NCBI RefSeq assembly: GCF_022808175.1
Contig: NZ_JALGBX010000012.1
Location: 62,001 to 126,000 of the forward strand
Origin: Streptomyces sp. AP-93
Lineage (GTDB): Bacteria > Actinomycetota > Actinomycetes > Streptomycetales > Streptomycetaceae
Reading direction: 5' to 3'
Length of the DNA: 64,000 bases
Part shown: piece after piece, positions 55,503-63,860 of the stretch
Layout: each line of letters opens with the position of its first letter
Numbering within the stretch: position 1 is the stretch's first letter
Notes under the pieces: model-generated
The model's input: only the letters and a program-made list of their open reading frames with translations
Told to the model about the DNA's origin: nothing
Databases searched by the model: none
Translations under genes and position numbers: made by a program

Positions 55503-57419
55503 TCAGGAGGTGGCGCTCTTGCGGTAGTGGTCGAGGTAGTCCGCGTTCGCGATGGGGACCTCGGCGAGGAACTCGTCCGGCAGGTCGAAGGCGTCCACGA
55601 GCGTCATCATGTGCGGGGCGAGCTCCGCGAGGACGGCGTCGATCGTCTGGTGCAGCCCGAGTACGTGCTGCACCGTCAGCCGCTGCTCCGCGAGCAGGTC
55701 ACCGGTGTGCTGGCGCAGCTGCTGGAGCAGGAACAGCCAGCACAGGTTCGTGAGCAGCTTGCGGGTCGCGGGCTCGGCCGCCTGCCCGGCCGCCTCCAGG
55801 AAGGCGTCGGCCGCCAGCCGGCCCGCATGGGCGGAGACCATTTCCAGCGCGGCGCCGGAAGACGCGTTCCAGCGGCCGACCGGGTCCCCGGAAGGGCCCT
55901 GGCGCAGCGCCGTGCGGGCGCGTGTCTGCCAGGTCCGCTCGACGGAGGCGAGCAGGTCGCGCAGGAAGCGCAGGTCCGTCAGGTCGCGTTCGGCGGCCGG
56001 CAGGGAGTCCGAGGCGAGGGGGTCCACCTGGTGCCCGAAGACCATCTCGGCGGCGGCCTTCACCCAGATCACCAGGTTGTCGCCCTCCGCGGTGATCCCG
56101 CCCTCTATGTTCCCGGGCAGGTCCGAGATCCTGTTCACCGGGAACAGGCCCTGCGCCCCGCACCGTTCGCGGGACTCGGTCGTGATCTCCCGCGCGTGCC
56201 AGGTGATCCAGCCCTTGGCGACGGCGACCAGGCGCTCCACCTCCTCGCGCTCCGCTTCCTCGTGCGCGACGAAGCGGTCCATCACCGTCCGGTGCAGGAA
56301 GGTCATGGCGTAGGCGTTCGCGAGGGAGTGCAGCAGCCGGCCGTGGTGGCTGCGGTGGCTGACCACCGGGATGCGCTGGCCGGACTTCGGGCCGCCGACG
56401 TGCCGGTGGTGTGCATAGCGCACCGCGATGGCCAGCGCGGACCGTGCCATGCCCAGGGTCCCGGCGCTCATACAGAGCTTGCCCATGGTGACGCGGTTGA
56501 CGGAGCGCAGGAAGCGCTTGCGCCGGTTTCCCAGGGAACTGGCCAGCGTGCCGTCCTCGTCCAGCCGGCCGTGGTCGGCCTGCAGCATGGCCTCGCGCGG
56601 CAGCCGTACGTGGTCGAAGGAGGTGAGGCAGTGGTCGACCGGCGTTCCCGTGCGGGGCGGCAGCTGGCGGACGGTGACCCCCGGCAGGTGCCCGTCGTGG
56701 TCGCTCAGCGGGGTCAGGAACAGGAAGATGCCCTGGTCCTCGCCGTCGACGAGGAGCCGCGCCGCCACCACGGCGCTCTTCGGGCCGCCGATGAGGCTGG
56801 TGTTGGGCATGAACTTGCGCGCACCCGGATGGGGTGTGTTCAGGATGAAACCGCCGGTTGCCCGGTCTAAGACGGCGACGGTCTGCAGTGAGGCGACGTC
56901 GTTGCCGTGTGCCATCTCGGTGCACAGGAAGGTCCCGACGCGCTCCATCGAGGTGAAGGCGGACAGGTCCCGTCCGTAGCGGTCGTGGTCGAGCAGACTC
57001 CCCAGGAAGAGGTTGTAGTGGATGCTCGCCAGGGTGCACAGGCCGCCGTCCACGAACCCGGCCCACTCGTGGAGCCCGGCCAGCCGGCGGGCGTCGTGCG
57101 CCAGCGCCGCCGGATCGTCGACGGTGCTGTTGACCAGGCGCAGACGGTCGTAGGAAACTGCCGTCCGCTCAGCCGGAGTCAGGTCCGGGAGGTAGGGGAA
57201 GAGCGTGCCGGCGAGGAGTCTTCGCCAGCCCCCGTGGACCTGCTCACGGTCGTCGCGGTCGAAGAGCAGGTGGGTCAGCTCCTGGGCGGCAGAGCTGGGT
57301 CCGGGCTTGGTCGAGCCCGGCTGAACAGGCAGAGCGCCGATCTGGGTGGTGGGGTGGTCACCCCCACCGCCCGCGCTGCTTCGAAAGGTTTCCGCGTACC
57401 CAAGCGTCAGTACGGACAT
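55503..57419 (-). CDS. aco: Acyl-CoA oxidase (avenolide Aco-like)
   Basis: A 638-residue acyl-CoA oxidase. The FAD/substrate loop reads F-L-C-T-E-M-A-H-G-N-D-V-A-S-L-Q-T, followed by H-P-G-A-R-K-F-M-P-N-T and G-I-F-L-F-L-T-P-L-S. In Streptomyces avermitilis, Aco together with P450 Cyp17 makes the butenolide hormone avenolide, sensed by the receptor AvaR1. Here the same three types of gene lie close together. Start chosen at the ATG behind GGGGGA. Codon 184 is TTA (56868-56870), so translation may depend on bldA tRNA. ARE-like palindromes lie 50-110 bases upstream. Confidence 0.82.
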   Translation of the reverse strand: MSVLTLGYAETFRSSAGGGGDHPTTQIGALPVQPGSTKPGPSSAAQELTHLLFDRDDREQVHGGWRRLLAGTLFPYLPDLTPAERTAVSYDRLRLVNSTVDDPAALAHDARRLAGLHEWAGFVDGGLCTLASIHYNLFLGSLLDHDRYGRDLSAFTSMERVGTFLCTEMAHGNDVASLQTVAVLDRATGGFILNTPHPGARKFMPNTSLIGGPKSAVVAARLLVDGEDQGIFLFLTPLSDHDGHLPGVTVRQLPPRTGTPVDHCLTSFDHVRLPREAMLQADHGRLDEDGTLASSLGNRRKRFLRSVNRVTMGKLCMSAGTLGMARSALAIAVRYAHHRHVGGPKSGQRIPVVSHRSHHGRLLHSLANAYAMTFLHRTVMDRFVAHEEAEREEVERLVAVAKGWITWHAREITTESRERCGAQGLFPVNRISDLPGNIEGGITAEGDNLVIWVKAAAEMVFGHQVDPLASDSLPAAERDLTDLRFLRDLLASVERTWQTRARTALRQGPSGDPVGRWNASSGAALEMVSAHAGRLAADAFLEAAGQAAEPATRKLLTNLCWLFLLQQLRQHTGDLLAEQRLTVQHVLGLHQTIDAVLAELAPHMMTLVDAFDLPDEFLAEVPIANADYLDHYRKSATS

Positions 57420-57468
57420 CGGACCATCCCCCATCAGGAACCGAAGTACAGGTTGCGGCAGGGGCAAA

Positions 57469-57493
57469 GATACGAACTAACCGGTTTTGTTTT
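57469..57493. promoter_or_regulatory. ARE-like site 1 (aco promoter)
   Basis: Centred on AACCGGTT (57479-57486) with the outer pattern TACGAACTAACCGGTTTTGT, similar to autoregulator-response elements bound by gamma-butyrolactone/butenolide receptors. It lies 50-75 bases upstream of aco. Confidence 0.6.
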
Positions 57494-57509
57494 CAAGGGG
57501 GTTGGGGTA

Positions 57510-57529
57510 AAAACCGGTGACCTGGTTTT
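57510..57529. promoter_or_regulatory. ARE-like site 2
   Basis: AAAACC-GGTGACCT-GGTTTT is a perfect 6-bp inverted repeat with 8-bp spacer, with a second CCGGT core. It sits between aco and the receptor gene, just upstream of the receptor promoter. Confidence 0.6.
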
Positions 57530-57543
57530 GTTCTCGCGAAATG

Positions 57544-57572
57544 TTGACGCTATAGTCAGGGGGGCCTAGTCA
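57544..57572 (+). promoter_or_regulatory. Probable receptor gene promoter
   Basis: TTGACG (57544-57549), a 17-base spacer, and TAGTCA (57567-57572) form a good housekeeping-type promoter directed towards the receptor gene, directly after ARE-like site 2. Confidence 0.45.
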
Positions 57573-57687
57573 GATTTAGACTGACCAGGGATGATATCGG
57601 ACGGTGGCCTCTTGGTCACGTCATGTGAGCACGGGGAGAGTGCGAACCTCGCGGTTTGTTCTTGGCTCGGATGGCAGCGGAGGGTGT

Positions 57688-58413
57688 ATGGCGCGGCAAG
57701 AGCGAGCCATTCGTACACGGCAGAAGATCCTTGTAGCGGCGGCTGAGCTGTTCGACGAGGTCGGCTATGAGGCCGCGACGATCTCCGAGGTGCTCAAGAG
57801 ATCCGGGCTGACCAAGGGAGCGCTCTACTTCCACTTCACCTCGAAGGAAGAGCTCGCCCAGGCCGTGCTGGCCGGACAGGTGGGAGCCCTGCCGCCGGTG
57901 CCGGAGCCGGACCTGTTCCTGCAGCAGAGCCTGGACGAGGCGCTGGTCCTCGCCCACCTGCTGTACAAGGGCGACCCGATGGTCCGGGGGAGCGTGCGGC
58001 TCACGGTGGACCAGGGTTCCCCGATCGACGGCCTGGACCGCCGCATCCCCATGCAGGGCTGGAACAACCACAACACGGCGGTGCTCGCCCGTGCGAAGGA
58101 GTCCGGGGAACTCCTTCCGCACGTCGACATCGAGGCCACCGCCAAGATGTTCACCGGCAGCTTCACGGGCGTCCAGGTGCTCTCGAAGATCATGACCGGG
58201 CACGCGGACATGGTGGAACGGGTGACCGACCTGATGCGGACGCTGCTGACCGCGATCGCCATGCCCGGGGTGCTGGTGCGCCTCGACTTCGCCCCGGACC
58301 GCGCGGAGCGCGTGTACGAAGCGGCCGTCAGGCTGCGCGACGAGAAGGCCGCGGCCGCCCAGGCCGCCCAAGCCGCCCAGGCGGCGGCGGAGGCGGCGGG
58401 CGAGGCGGCCTGA
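57688..58413 (+). CDS. Gamma-butyrolactone/butenolide receptor-type TetR regulator
   Basis: A 241-residue TetR-family protein of the ArpA/AvaR type. The DNA-binding part is typical: R-T-R-Q-K-I-L-V-A-A-A-E-L-F-D-E-V-G-Y at 9-27 and T-K-G-A-L-Y-F-H-F-T-S-K-E-E-L-A at 42-57. A Trp at 125 (G-W-N-N-H-N) may correspond to the ligand-contacting Trp of ArpA. The C-terminus is Ala-rich. Divergent from aco with two ARE-like sites between, it is the likely sensor of the signal and repressor of aco. GGAGGG precedes the ATG. Confidence 0.85.
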   Translation: MARQERAIRTRQKILVAAAELFDEVGYEAATISEVLKRSGLTKGALYFHFTSKEELAQAVLAGQVGALPPVPEPDLFLQQSLDEALVLAHLLYKGDPMVRGSVRLTVDQGSPIDGLDRRIPMQGWNNHNTAVLARAKESGELLPHVDIEATAKMFTGSFTGVQVLSKIMTGHADMVERVTDLMRTLLTAIAMPGVLVRLDFAPDRAERVYEAAVRLRDEKAAAAQAAQAAQAAAEAAGEAA

Positions 58414-58427
58414 GCGCCGGCGGATGA

Positions 58428-58453
58428 CCGGCGGTCCGGAAGCGGACCGCCGG
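58428..58453. terminator. Receptor gene terminator
   Basis: A perfect 11-bp GC-rich inverted repeat (58428-58438 with 58443-58453) with a GAAG tetraloop starts 14 bases after the receptor stop codon. Confidence 0.75.
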
Positions 58454-58646
58454 AACGGGGCACCTCCCCCGACCACCACGACCCGTGCCCGCACCGCGCA
58501 CGACTCCCGCACGGCGGTACCCCCTTCGCCCGGCCACCGTAGGACAGCGAAAATATACCGGCTACGCTGTTTTTCCCAGGGTTTAGGCGAAGCCGGATCC
58601 AGCCGGGGTGTCCACACCCCCGGCAGCGGAACCCCGACGGGGGCGG

Positions 58647-59090
58647 TGAGTCGCTGCTCGTTTCCCGCTCAAGCCCGGGGACAGAGGGGCTCGACGGGGA
58701 ACAGCTGAAGCGCAGCGACTCAGCGACCGTTGAGTCGCTGTGTGCGGAATGAGGAAAACCCCAGGTCAGATTGATGGCATGGGCCTGACAGCGACTGAAG
58801 CGACTCAAGGTCCGAGTATATGGAGACATTGGCGCGTGCGCGTGTGTGCGTGTGTGCGTCATATATAGCAACCTTGAGTCGCTTCAGTCGCTGTTCTGCT
58901 TTATGAAGGCCTGTGACCTGGGGGTTTATGGGCGACTCCAGCAGCGACTGAACGAACCTCGATCGCTGTGCGGTGGGTCGCTCGGTCGCTGGAGTGCCGA
59001 GTGAATGCGTACGGCTGTTCCTGCTCATATGTCTCTTGTCCCACGAGAGTTTCGCTAATGTGATTTTGGGCGTGAGTCGCTTCAGTCGCT
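58647..59090. repeat. Iteron-like repeat array, probable replication origin
   Basis: Ten copies of a 9-bp unit T(G/C)AGTCGCT, in both orientations: 58647-58655, 58714-58722 (reverse), 58731-58739, 58790-58798 and 58799-58807 (reverse tandem), 58875-58883 and 58884-58892 (tandem), 58943-58951 (reverse), 59073-59081 and 59082-59090 (tandem). The tandem pairs at 58790 and 58875 belong to a perfect 24-bp inverted repeat (58788-58811 and 58871-58894) around a 59-base AT- and GTGCG-rich spacer with TATATA steps. The array ends 13 bases before the prim-pol gene. Iterons plus an AT-rich element before replication genes are the usual layout of plasmid origins. Confidence 0.75.
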
Positions 59091-59103
59091 GACGGGGGAA
59101 GTA

Positions 59104-60204
59104 ATGGCAGCTGAGCTACGGGTTTCGCGCAGTGACCCAGGGCAGTTCACGAGTGCTGCGGCGGTCGCCCAGTGGTGTGCGCGCCAGGGCTGGCCGGTCC
59201 ACCCTCTCGCCCCGGGCCGCAAGACGCCAGTGGGCAACTGCGACGCGTGCCGTGCGTCCGGACACGACCGGGCAGCGTGCGACTGTCTGCGGGCGGGCCG
59301 TTGGTGTCACGGTTTCCACGCGGCCACGCTGGACTTCGACCGGATCGCGCAGTGGTGGGGCGCGCGCCCCCGGCCCGGCGTCGGCGTGGCCTGCGGGCCC
59401 GCGGGCCTGGTCGTCATCGACATCGATGCGCACGAGCGGGAGCTGCCCGACCGGGACCGTTTGCTGCCCGGCGTCGGGATCTCCGCGGGGATCGACCTGA
59501 CCGGACTGGCCAACGGATTCCACACCCTGGGCGTGCTGGCCGCCCTGCGCGGCGTCGCCAGCCCGGCGGACGACTCCTCGACCCTGCGCGTGCGCACTCC
59601 GTCCGGGGGCATGCACGTCTGGTACCGGGCCGACGACGGCCGCCGCTGGCAGTGCTCCACCGGTTCGGGCGGGGCCCGTGCCCTCGCCTGGCAGGTCGAT
59701 GTACGCGCCTGCGGCGGGTACATCGTGGCTCCCGGGACCGTGACCCGCACGGGCGTGTACCGGCCCGTGGGACCCGCCCGGGAACCCGCCCCCCTGCCGT
59801 CCTGGCTCGCCCGGGAGCTGGAGCGCACCGGGCACCTGCCCGCCGCTCCCGCTCGCGCCGCCGCGGGGCCCCGGCCCGTACCGCCGCGCGCCCGGCAGGC
59901 GGTCATCGCGGCGGGCGGCGGCCGCGGTGTCTCGGAGCGGGTCCTGGCGGGAGTGCTGGCGGAGGTCGCCGCGTGCGCGGCGGTGCCCGAAGGGGCGGCC
60001 TTCTCCGAGAAGTTGAACCGGGCCGCGTACACCGCGGGCGGACTGGTCGCCGCGGGGCACGTGACCGAGGCCGCTGCCACGCGGGCCCTGCGGGAGGCGG
60101 CCGGGCACGCCCGTCCCGGGCAGGAGGGCCGCTGCCGCGCCATCATCCGTGGTGGCCTGCACGCGGGTCGGTCGCGCCCGCTGTCCCCCGGAGGCCGCGT
60201 ATGA
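59104..60204 (+). CDS. Bifunctional DNA primase/polymerase (prim-pol)
   Basis: A 366-residue archaeo-eukaryotic primase-type protein. The catalytic acidic pair is in V-V-I-D-I-D-A-H near residue 100, the conserved S-G-G-M-H-V in T-P-S-G-G-M-H-V-W-Y near 168, and a third Asp in W-Q-V-D-V-R near 200. A Cys/His cluster (C-D-A-C, H, C-D-C, C-H) near 40-64 could bind zinc. It is the first gene of a three-gene replication operon behind the iteron array; two iterons lie just before its ribosome site, so it may also be autoregulated. Confidence 0.88.
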   Translation: MAAELRVSRSDPGQFTSAAAVAQWCARQGWPVHPLAPGRKTPVGNCDACRASGHDRAACDCLRAGRWCHGFHAATLDFDRIAQWWGARPRPGVGVACGPAGLVVIDIDAHERELPDRDRLLPGVGISAGIDLTGLANGFHTLGVLAALRGVASPADDSSTLRVRTPSGGMHVWYRADDGRRWQCSTGSGGARALAWQVDVRACGGYIVAPGTVTRTGVYRPVGPAREPAPLPSWLARELERTGHLPAAPARAAAGPRPVPPRARQAVIAAGGGRGVSERVLAGVLAEVAACAAVPEGAAFSEKLNRAAYTAGGLVAAGHVTEAAATRALREAAGHARPGQEGRCRAIIRGGLHAGRSRPLSPGGRV

Positions 60205-61769
60205 GAGTGGACGACGAGAGCACGCTGTCCGGCTTCGACGTCCAGGCGGTCGCCGCGCAGATCCTCGCGCAGCCCGTCCCGGCGGCCCGGGAGTCCGGGG
60301 AACAGGCGAAGTCCGGGGAGCAGGCGAAGTCCGGGGAGGCGGGGAGCGCGGGCGCCGGCGGTGCCTCGCGCTCCGACGGTGAGGCCACGGCGCAAGGACT
60401 GCTGCCCGACACGCTCACCGACCGCGGCAACGCCAAACTGTTCGTCAAGCTCTACCGCAACGACTACCGGCACGTCCCCGGCATCGGCTGGTACCGCTGG
60501 GACGGCACCCGCTGGCAGATCGACGAGGACGACACCGTCGTGTGGGCGGCGGGTGACCTGGCGGAAAGCATCGCCACCACCGACCCCCAGGGGGTGTACA
60601 CCCCGGTCTCGCTCGCGCAGCACCGCCGCCGCGCGCTCAGCACCAGCGGGATGAACGCGATGCTCACGCAGGCGAAGTCCGCCCCGGGCATGGTGCTCAA
60701 CGCGGCGCTGCTGGACGCCGATCCGTACGCGCTGTGCACGCCGGCGGGCGTCGTCGACCTGCGCACCGGTCACATCCGCCCCGCCGAACCCGCGACGGAC
60801 TTCCACTCCCGCTCCACGTCGGCCGCGCCGCAGCCGATGCCCACGCCGCGCTGGAACCGCTTCCTGACCGACACCTTCGGCGAGGGGCCCGAGGGCGCGC
60901 AGATGATCGACTTCCTGCAGCTGCTGCTCGGCTACTCCGTCACCGGGGACGTCGGCGCGCAGGTGATGCCGTTCCTCTTCGGCTCCGGCAAGAACGGCAA
61001 GTCCGTACTGCTGGACGTGCTGATGAAGCTGCTCGGCGACTACGCCGACGCGGCGCCCCCCGGGTTCCTGATGGCGCGGCCGTACGAGGGCCACCCGACC
61101 GACCTCGCCGAATTACACGGGCGCCGGGTCATCGTGTGCAGCGAGGTCAAGCCGGGCGACCGGTTCGACGAGGCCCGCGTCAAGCTGCTCACGGGCGGCG
61201 ACCGCATCAAGGCCCGCCGGATGCGTCAGGACTTCTTCAGCTTCGAGCCGACGCACAAGCTGTGGCTGCTGGGCAACCACCGGCCCGAAGTGGGCACCGG
61301 CGGCTTCGCGTTCTGGCGGCGCATGCGGCTGATCCCGTTCGAGCGGGTCGTCTCCGACGAGCGGAAGATCGACAACCTGGCGGACATCCTGGTGACCCAC
61401 GAGGGCCCGGGAATCCTCAACTGGCTGATCGAGGGCGCCCGCCGCTACCTCGGCGGCGAGAAGGACCTCTCGGGCCCCGAGCGGGTCCGCATCGCGACCA
61501 CGGCGTACGCCGAGACCGAGGACCACACCGGGCGCTTCATCGGCGAGACCTGCCGGTTCGAGCCGACCCTGCGGGCGGAGCAGGCGCTGCTCTACGCGGC
61601 CTACAGGGGCTGGTGTCAGCATGAGGGGGCCCCGGCGATCTCTTCCCGGGCCTTCGCGGCGCGCGTCCGTGAGGTGGTGGGGCTGGCGTCGCCCAAGGAA
61701 ATGATCCTGTCGAACCAGCGCAAGTACTACCCGGGCATCGGCCTGCTCGCGGACGAGGAGACAGCATGA
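60201..61769 (+). CDS. D5/P4-type replicative helicase (phage/plasmid primase family)
   Basis: A 522-residue protein with a D5-N region (about 90-220) and a superfamily 3 helicase core: Walker A G-S-G-K-N-G-K-S near 270, Walker B-like R-V-I-V-C-S-E near 308, and L-W-L-L-G-N-H-R-P near 352. The N-terminal linker carries a S-G-E-Q-A-K tandem repeat. It should unwind DNA at the iteron origin with the prim-pol. Codon 305 is TTA (61113-61115), rare in these genomes. ATGA overlaps at both ends. Confidence 0.88.
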   Translation: MRVDDESTLSGFDVQAVAAQILAQPVPAARESGEQAKSGEQAKSGEAGSAGAGGASRSDGEATAQGLLPDTLTDRGNAKLFVKLYRNDYRHVPGIGWYRWDGTRWQIDEDDTVVWAAGDLAESIATTDPQGVYTPVSLAQHRRRALSTSGMNAMLTQAKSAPGMVLNAALLDADPYALCTPAGVVDLRTGHIRPAEPATDFHSRSTSAAPQPMPTPRWNRFLTDTFGEGPEGAQMIDFLQLLLGYSVTGDVGAQVMPFLFGSGKNGKSVLLDVLMKLLGDYADAAPPGFLMARPYEGHPTDLAELHGRRVIVCSEVKPGDRFDEARVKLLTGGDRIKARRMRQDFFSFEPTHKLWLLGNHRPEVGTGGFAFWRRMRLIPFERVVSDERKIDNLADILVTHEGPGILNWLIEGARRYLGGEKDLSGPERVRIATTAYAETEDHTGRFIGETCRFEPTLRAEQALLYAAYRGWCQHEGAPAISSRAFAARVREVVGLASPKEMILSNQRKYYPGIGLLADEETA

Positions 61770-62161
61770 GCGCTCTCATCGCCGAGGACGAGATCGTCCA
61801 CGAAGTGGACTTCGTCTGGCTCGAGGACATCAGCCGGCTCGATTACGTCCGACAGAGCCTGGACCGGCTGCCGACCCGGCGCGGCAGGCCCGCGTACCAC
61901 CGCGACGGCCGGATGGTCGGCTACGCGCTGCTGGGGCCGGGTGCCAAGCCGTCCCGCTCCTCGGGGACGTTTCGCCGGAGGGTGTTCTGGCTGCTGCCGC
62001 ACGACCGCGACACCGCCCCGGACGGGCTGTACGCGACGGGGGCGCCGGCGGAGGCCGTGGACGCGCGGACGCTGTCGCCGGGCGGCAAGGGGCACAAGAC
62101 CGAGCGGTCCGAGGGCGGGCCGATGTCGTCGTCCGCCACCCATGTGAGGTTCCCCTCGTAG
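61766..62161 (+). CDS. Small protein of the replication operon, unknown
   Basis: A 131-residue basic protein translationally coupled to the helicase gene (ATGA). Rich in Arg, Gly and Ser in the second half; the start is acidic. No family recognised. Its position suggests an accessory role in replication or copy control. Confidence 0.7.
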   Translation: MSALIAEDEIVHEVDFVWLEDISRLDYVRQSLDRLPTRRGRPAYHRDGRMVGYALLGPGAKPSRSSGTFRRRVFWLLPHDRDTAPDGLYATGAPAEAVDARTLSPGGKGHKTERSEGGPMSSSATHVRFPS

Positions 62162-62301
62162 CGGCCCCCCTGCACCGCCGTCGGCGCCAACCCTCCATGG
62201 ATTCCGGCTACTTCGACGGCCAAAATCCACAGTTTCGGCTCCATACGCAAGGTGGTGGTTCCCGAGGCGGGCAGCAGCTTCGCGCTCTGACCTCCGGGTC
62301 G

Positions 62302-62353
62302 GGGACAGGGTGGTGCCCCGGGCCGCATGCGGCCCGGGTCACCACCCTGTCCC
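62302..62353. terminator. Large hairpin between replication operon and P450
   Basis: A near-perfect 52-base hairpin: outer 14-bp arms (62302-62315 with 62340-62353) and an inner 10-bp stem (62317-62326 with 62329-62338) with a 2-base loop. It sits between convergent transcripts and is likely a bidirectional terminator. The remaining bases from 62162 hold no gene. Confidence 0.75.
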
Positions 62354-62375
62354 GTACACCGTGCCCGGCGCCCGC

Positions 62376-63605
62376 TCAGGCCTGGCGGAGCACCACGGGA
62401 AGGGCCCCGTAGCCGTTCAGCAGGAAGGTGGGCAGCGGCTTCAGGTCCCGGTCCGGGCAGCCGAGGGTCATGTCCGGGTAGCGCTCGAAGAGCGCGGCGA
62501 GGGCGGTGGTGGCCTCCAGCACGGCCAGCGGGGCGCCCAGGCAGCGGTGCACGCCGTGGCCGAATCCGAGGGTGTCGCGCCCGGTGCGCAGCAGGTCGAA
62601 CTCCGTGGCGTCCGCCCCGTACCGCTCCGGGTCGCGGCCGCCGGCCGCGAAGGAGACGAGGATGGCGTCGCCCTGCCGGATCTTGACCCCGTCCAGGTCG
62701 ATGTCCTCCACCGCGAAGCGCATGGGCGAGTAGCTCGCGGGGCTGTGCACCCGCATCGTCTCGGCGACCACGTCCTCCCAGCCGGCCCGTCCCTCCCGTA
62801 CGTGCGCCAGCTGCGCGGGACGGGACAGCAGCGCGCCCACGGCGTTGGTGATCAGCGTGGACGTGGTGTCCTGGCCCGCCGCGATCAACAGGAAGAGAGA
62901 GCCGAGCAGTTCGGGCTCGGTGAGCCCCTCGCCGTTGTCCCGGGCCTCGATCAGCGAGGACGTCAGGTCGTCGCCCGGCTCGGCCCGCTTGGCCGCCACG
63001 TGCCCGGCCAGCAGCCCGAAGGCCGTCATGCGCGCGGCTTCCATCTCGTCCGCCGGGACCGTCGTGCTGAACACGGTGCCCAGCGCGGCCGACAGCGCGT
63101 CCCGCCCGGCGCCCCGCTCGACTCCGAACAGCTCGCATATCACCTGGGGGGGCAGCAGTTCCGCGAAGGCGGAGCGCAGGTCGACGGGCTCGCCGGCCGG
63201 TACGGAGTCCAGTGCGCCGAGCAGCTCGGCGGTCAGCTCCTCGACCCGGGGCCGCAGGGCCGCGGCCCGCCGCGCCGTGAACGCCCCCGCGACGAGGCGG
63301 CGCAGCCGGCCGTGCTCCTCGCCGTAGGCGAACAGCATGTTCTCGTTGGCCACCCAGGGATAGAGCGGCCACTCCGGCGTTATCCGCCCGTCGGCGAAAT
63401 CCGGCCAGTGCCGCCGGGCGTCCTTGGACACCCGCGGGTCGAGCAGCAGGCGCTCGACGTACTGCTGGCCCACCACGGCCCAGGCGCGGACCCCGCCCGG
63501 GAGCTCCACCTCGACCGCCGGTGCCTGCTCCCGGAGCATCGCGGCCTCACCCGCGATGTCCCGCCCCGCCACGTCCAGTGCGTACGGGCAAACAGCCATG
63601 TCCAT
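62376..63605 (-). CDS. Cytochrome P450 (avenolide-type system)
   Basis: A 409-residue P450. The haem loop is F-G-H-G-V-H-R-C-L-G near residue 350, the I-helix oxygen groove A-A-G-Q-D-T-T near 243, and an E-T-x-R pair in A-E-T-M-R-V near 281. It is preceded by an ARE-like site and lies in the same neighbourhood as an Aco-like oxidase and a receptor; in avenolide synthesis the P450 Cyp17 hydroxylates the butenolide precursor, so the same role is suggested. ATG 63605 has CGGAGTG upstream. Confidence 0.87.
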   Translation of the reverse strand: MDMAVCPYALDVAGRDIAGEAAMLREQAPAVEVELPGGVRAWAVVGQQYVERLLLDPRVSKDARRHWPDFADGRITPEWPLYPWVANENMLFAYGEEHGRLRRLVAGAFTARRAAALRPRVEELTAELLGALDSVPAGEPVDLRSAFAELLPPQVICELFGVERGAGRDALSAALGTVFSTTVPADEMEAARMTAFGLLAGHVAAKRAEPGDDLTSSLIEARDNGEGLTEPELLGSLFLLIAAGQDTTSTLITNAVGALLSRPAQLAHVREGRAGWEDVVAETMRVHSPASYSPMRFAVEDIDLDGVKIRQGDAILVSFAAGGRDPERYGADATEFDLLRTGRDTLGFGHGVHRCLGAPLAVLEATTALAALFERYPDMTLGCPDRDLKPLPTFLLNGYGALPVVLRQA

Positions 63606-63834
63606 CTGTGCACTCCGTTCGGTTGGTCCCTGCGGTTTCCGTGCCCCACCACACCCGCGCACACCGAGCAGAACGACGTGCCCCGTCGGACTGCTGGGCG
63701 CGGCCGACTCGGCCGCGTACGGATCGACGCGGTGCTCCTGGAGGCGCGGGACCGGGTGTCCGAGCGGCCCAGGGCGACGACGCTGCACGGCAGGGCGTTT
63801 TGGAGTCGTGCTTGGATTCGCCCTTTGGCCGGGA

Positions 63835-63860
63835 ACATATATACCAACCGGTTTAATCTC
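63835..63860. promoter_or_regulatory. ARE-like site 3 (P450 promoter)
   Basis: ATATACCAACCGGTTTAATC, centred on AACCGGTT (63846-63853), resembles site 1 and other butyrolactone-receptor targets. On the - strand TATATA could be a -10 for the P450 gene, whose start is about 230 bases away. The P450 leader (63606-63834) contains no credible gene. Confidence 0.55.

Noticed and set aside
58820..58862. GTGCG repeats near 58830 considered as a CRISPR or satellite repeat
   Set aside because: The run is short (about 30 bases), has no spacers, and fits as the spacer of the origin inverted repeat.
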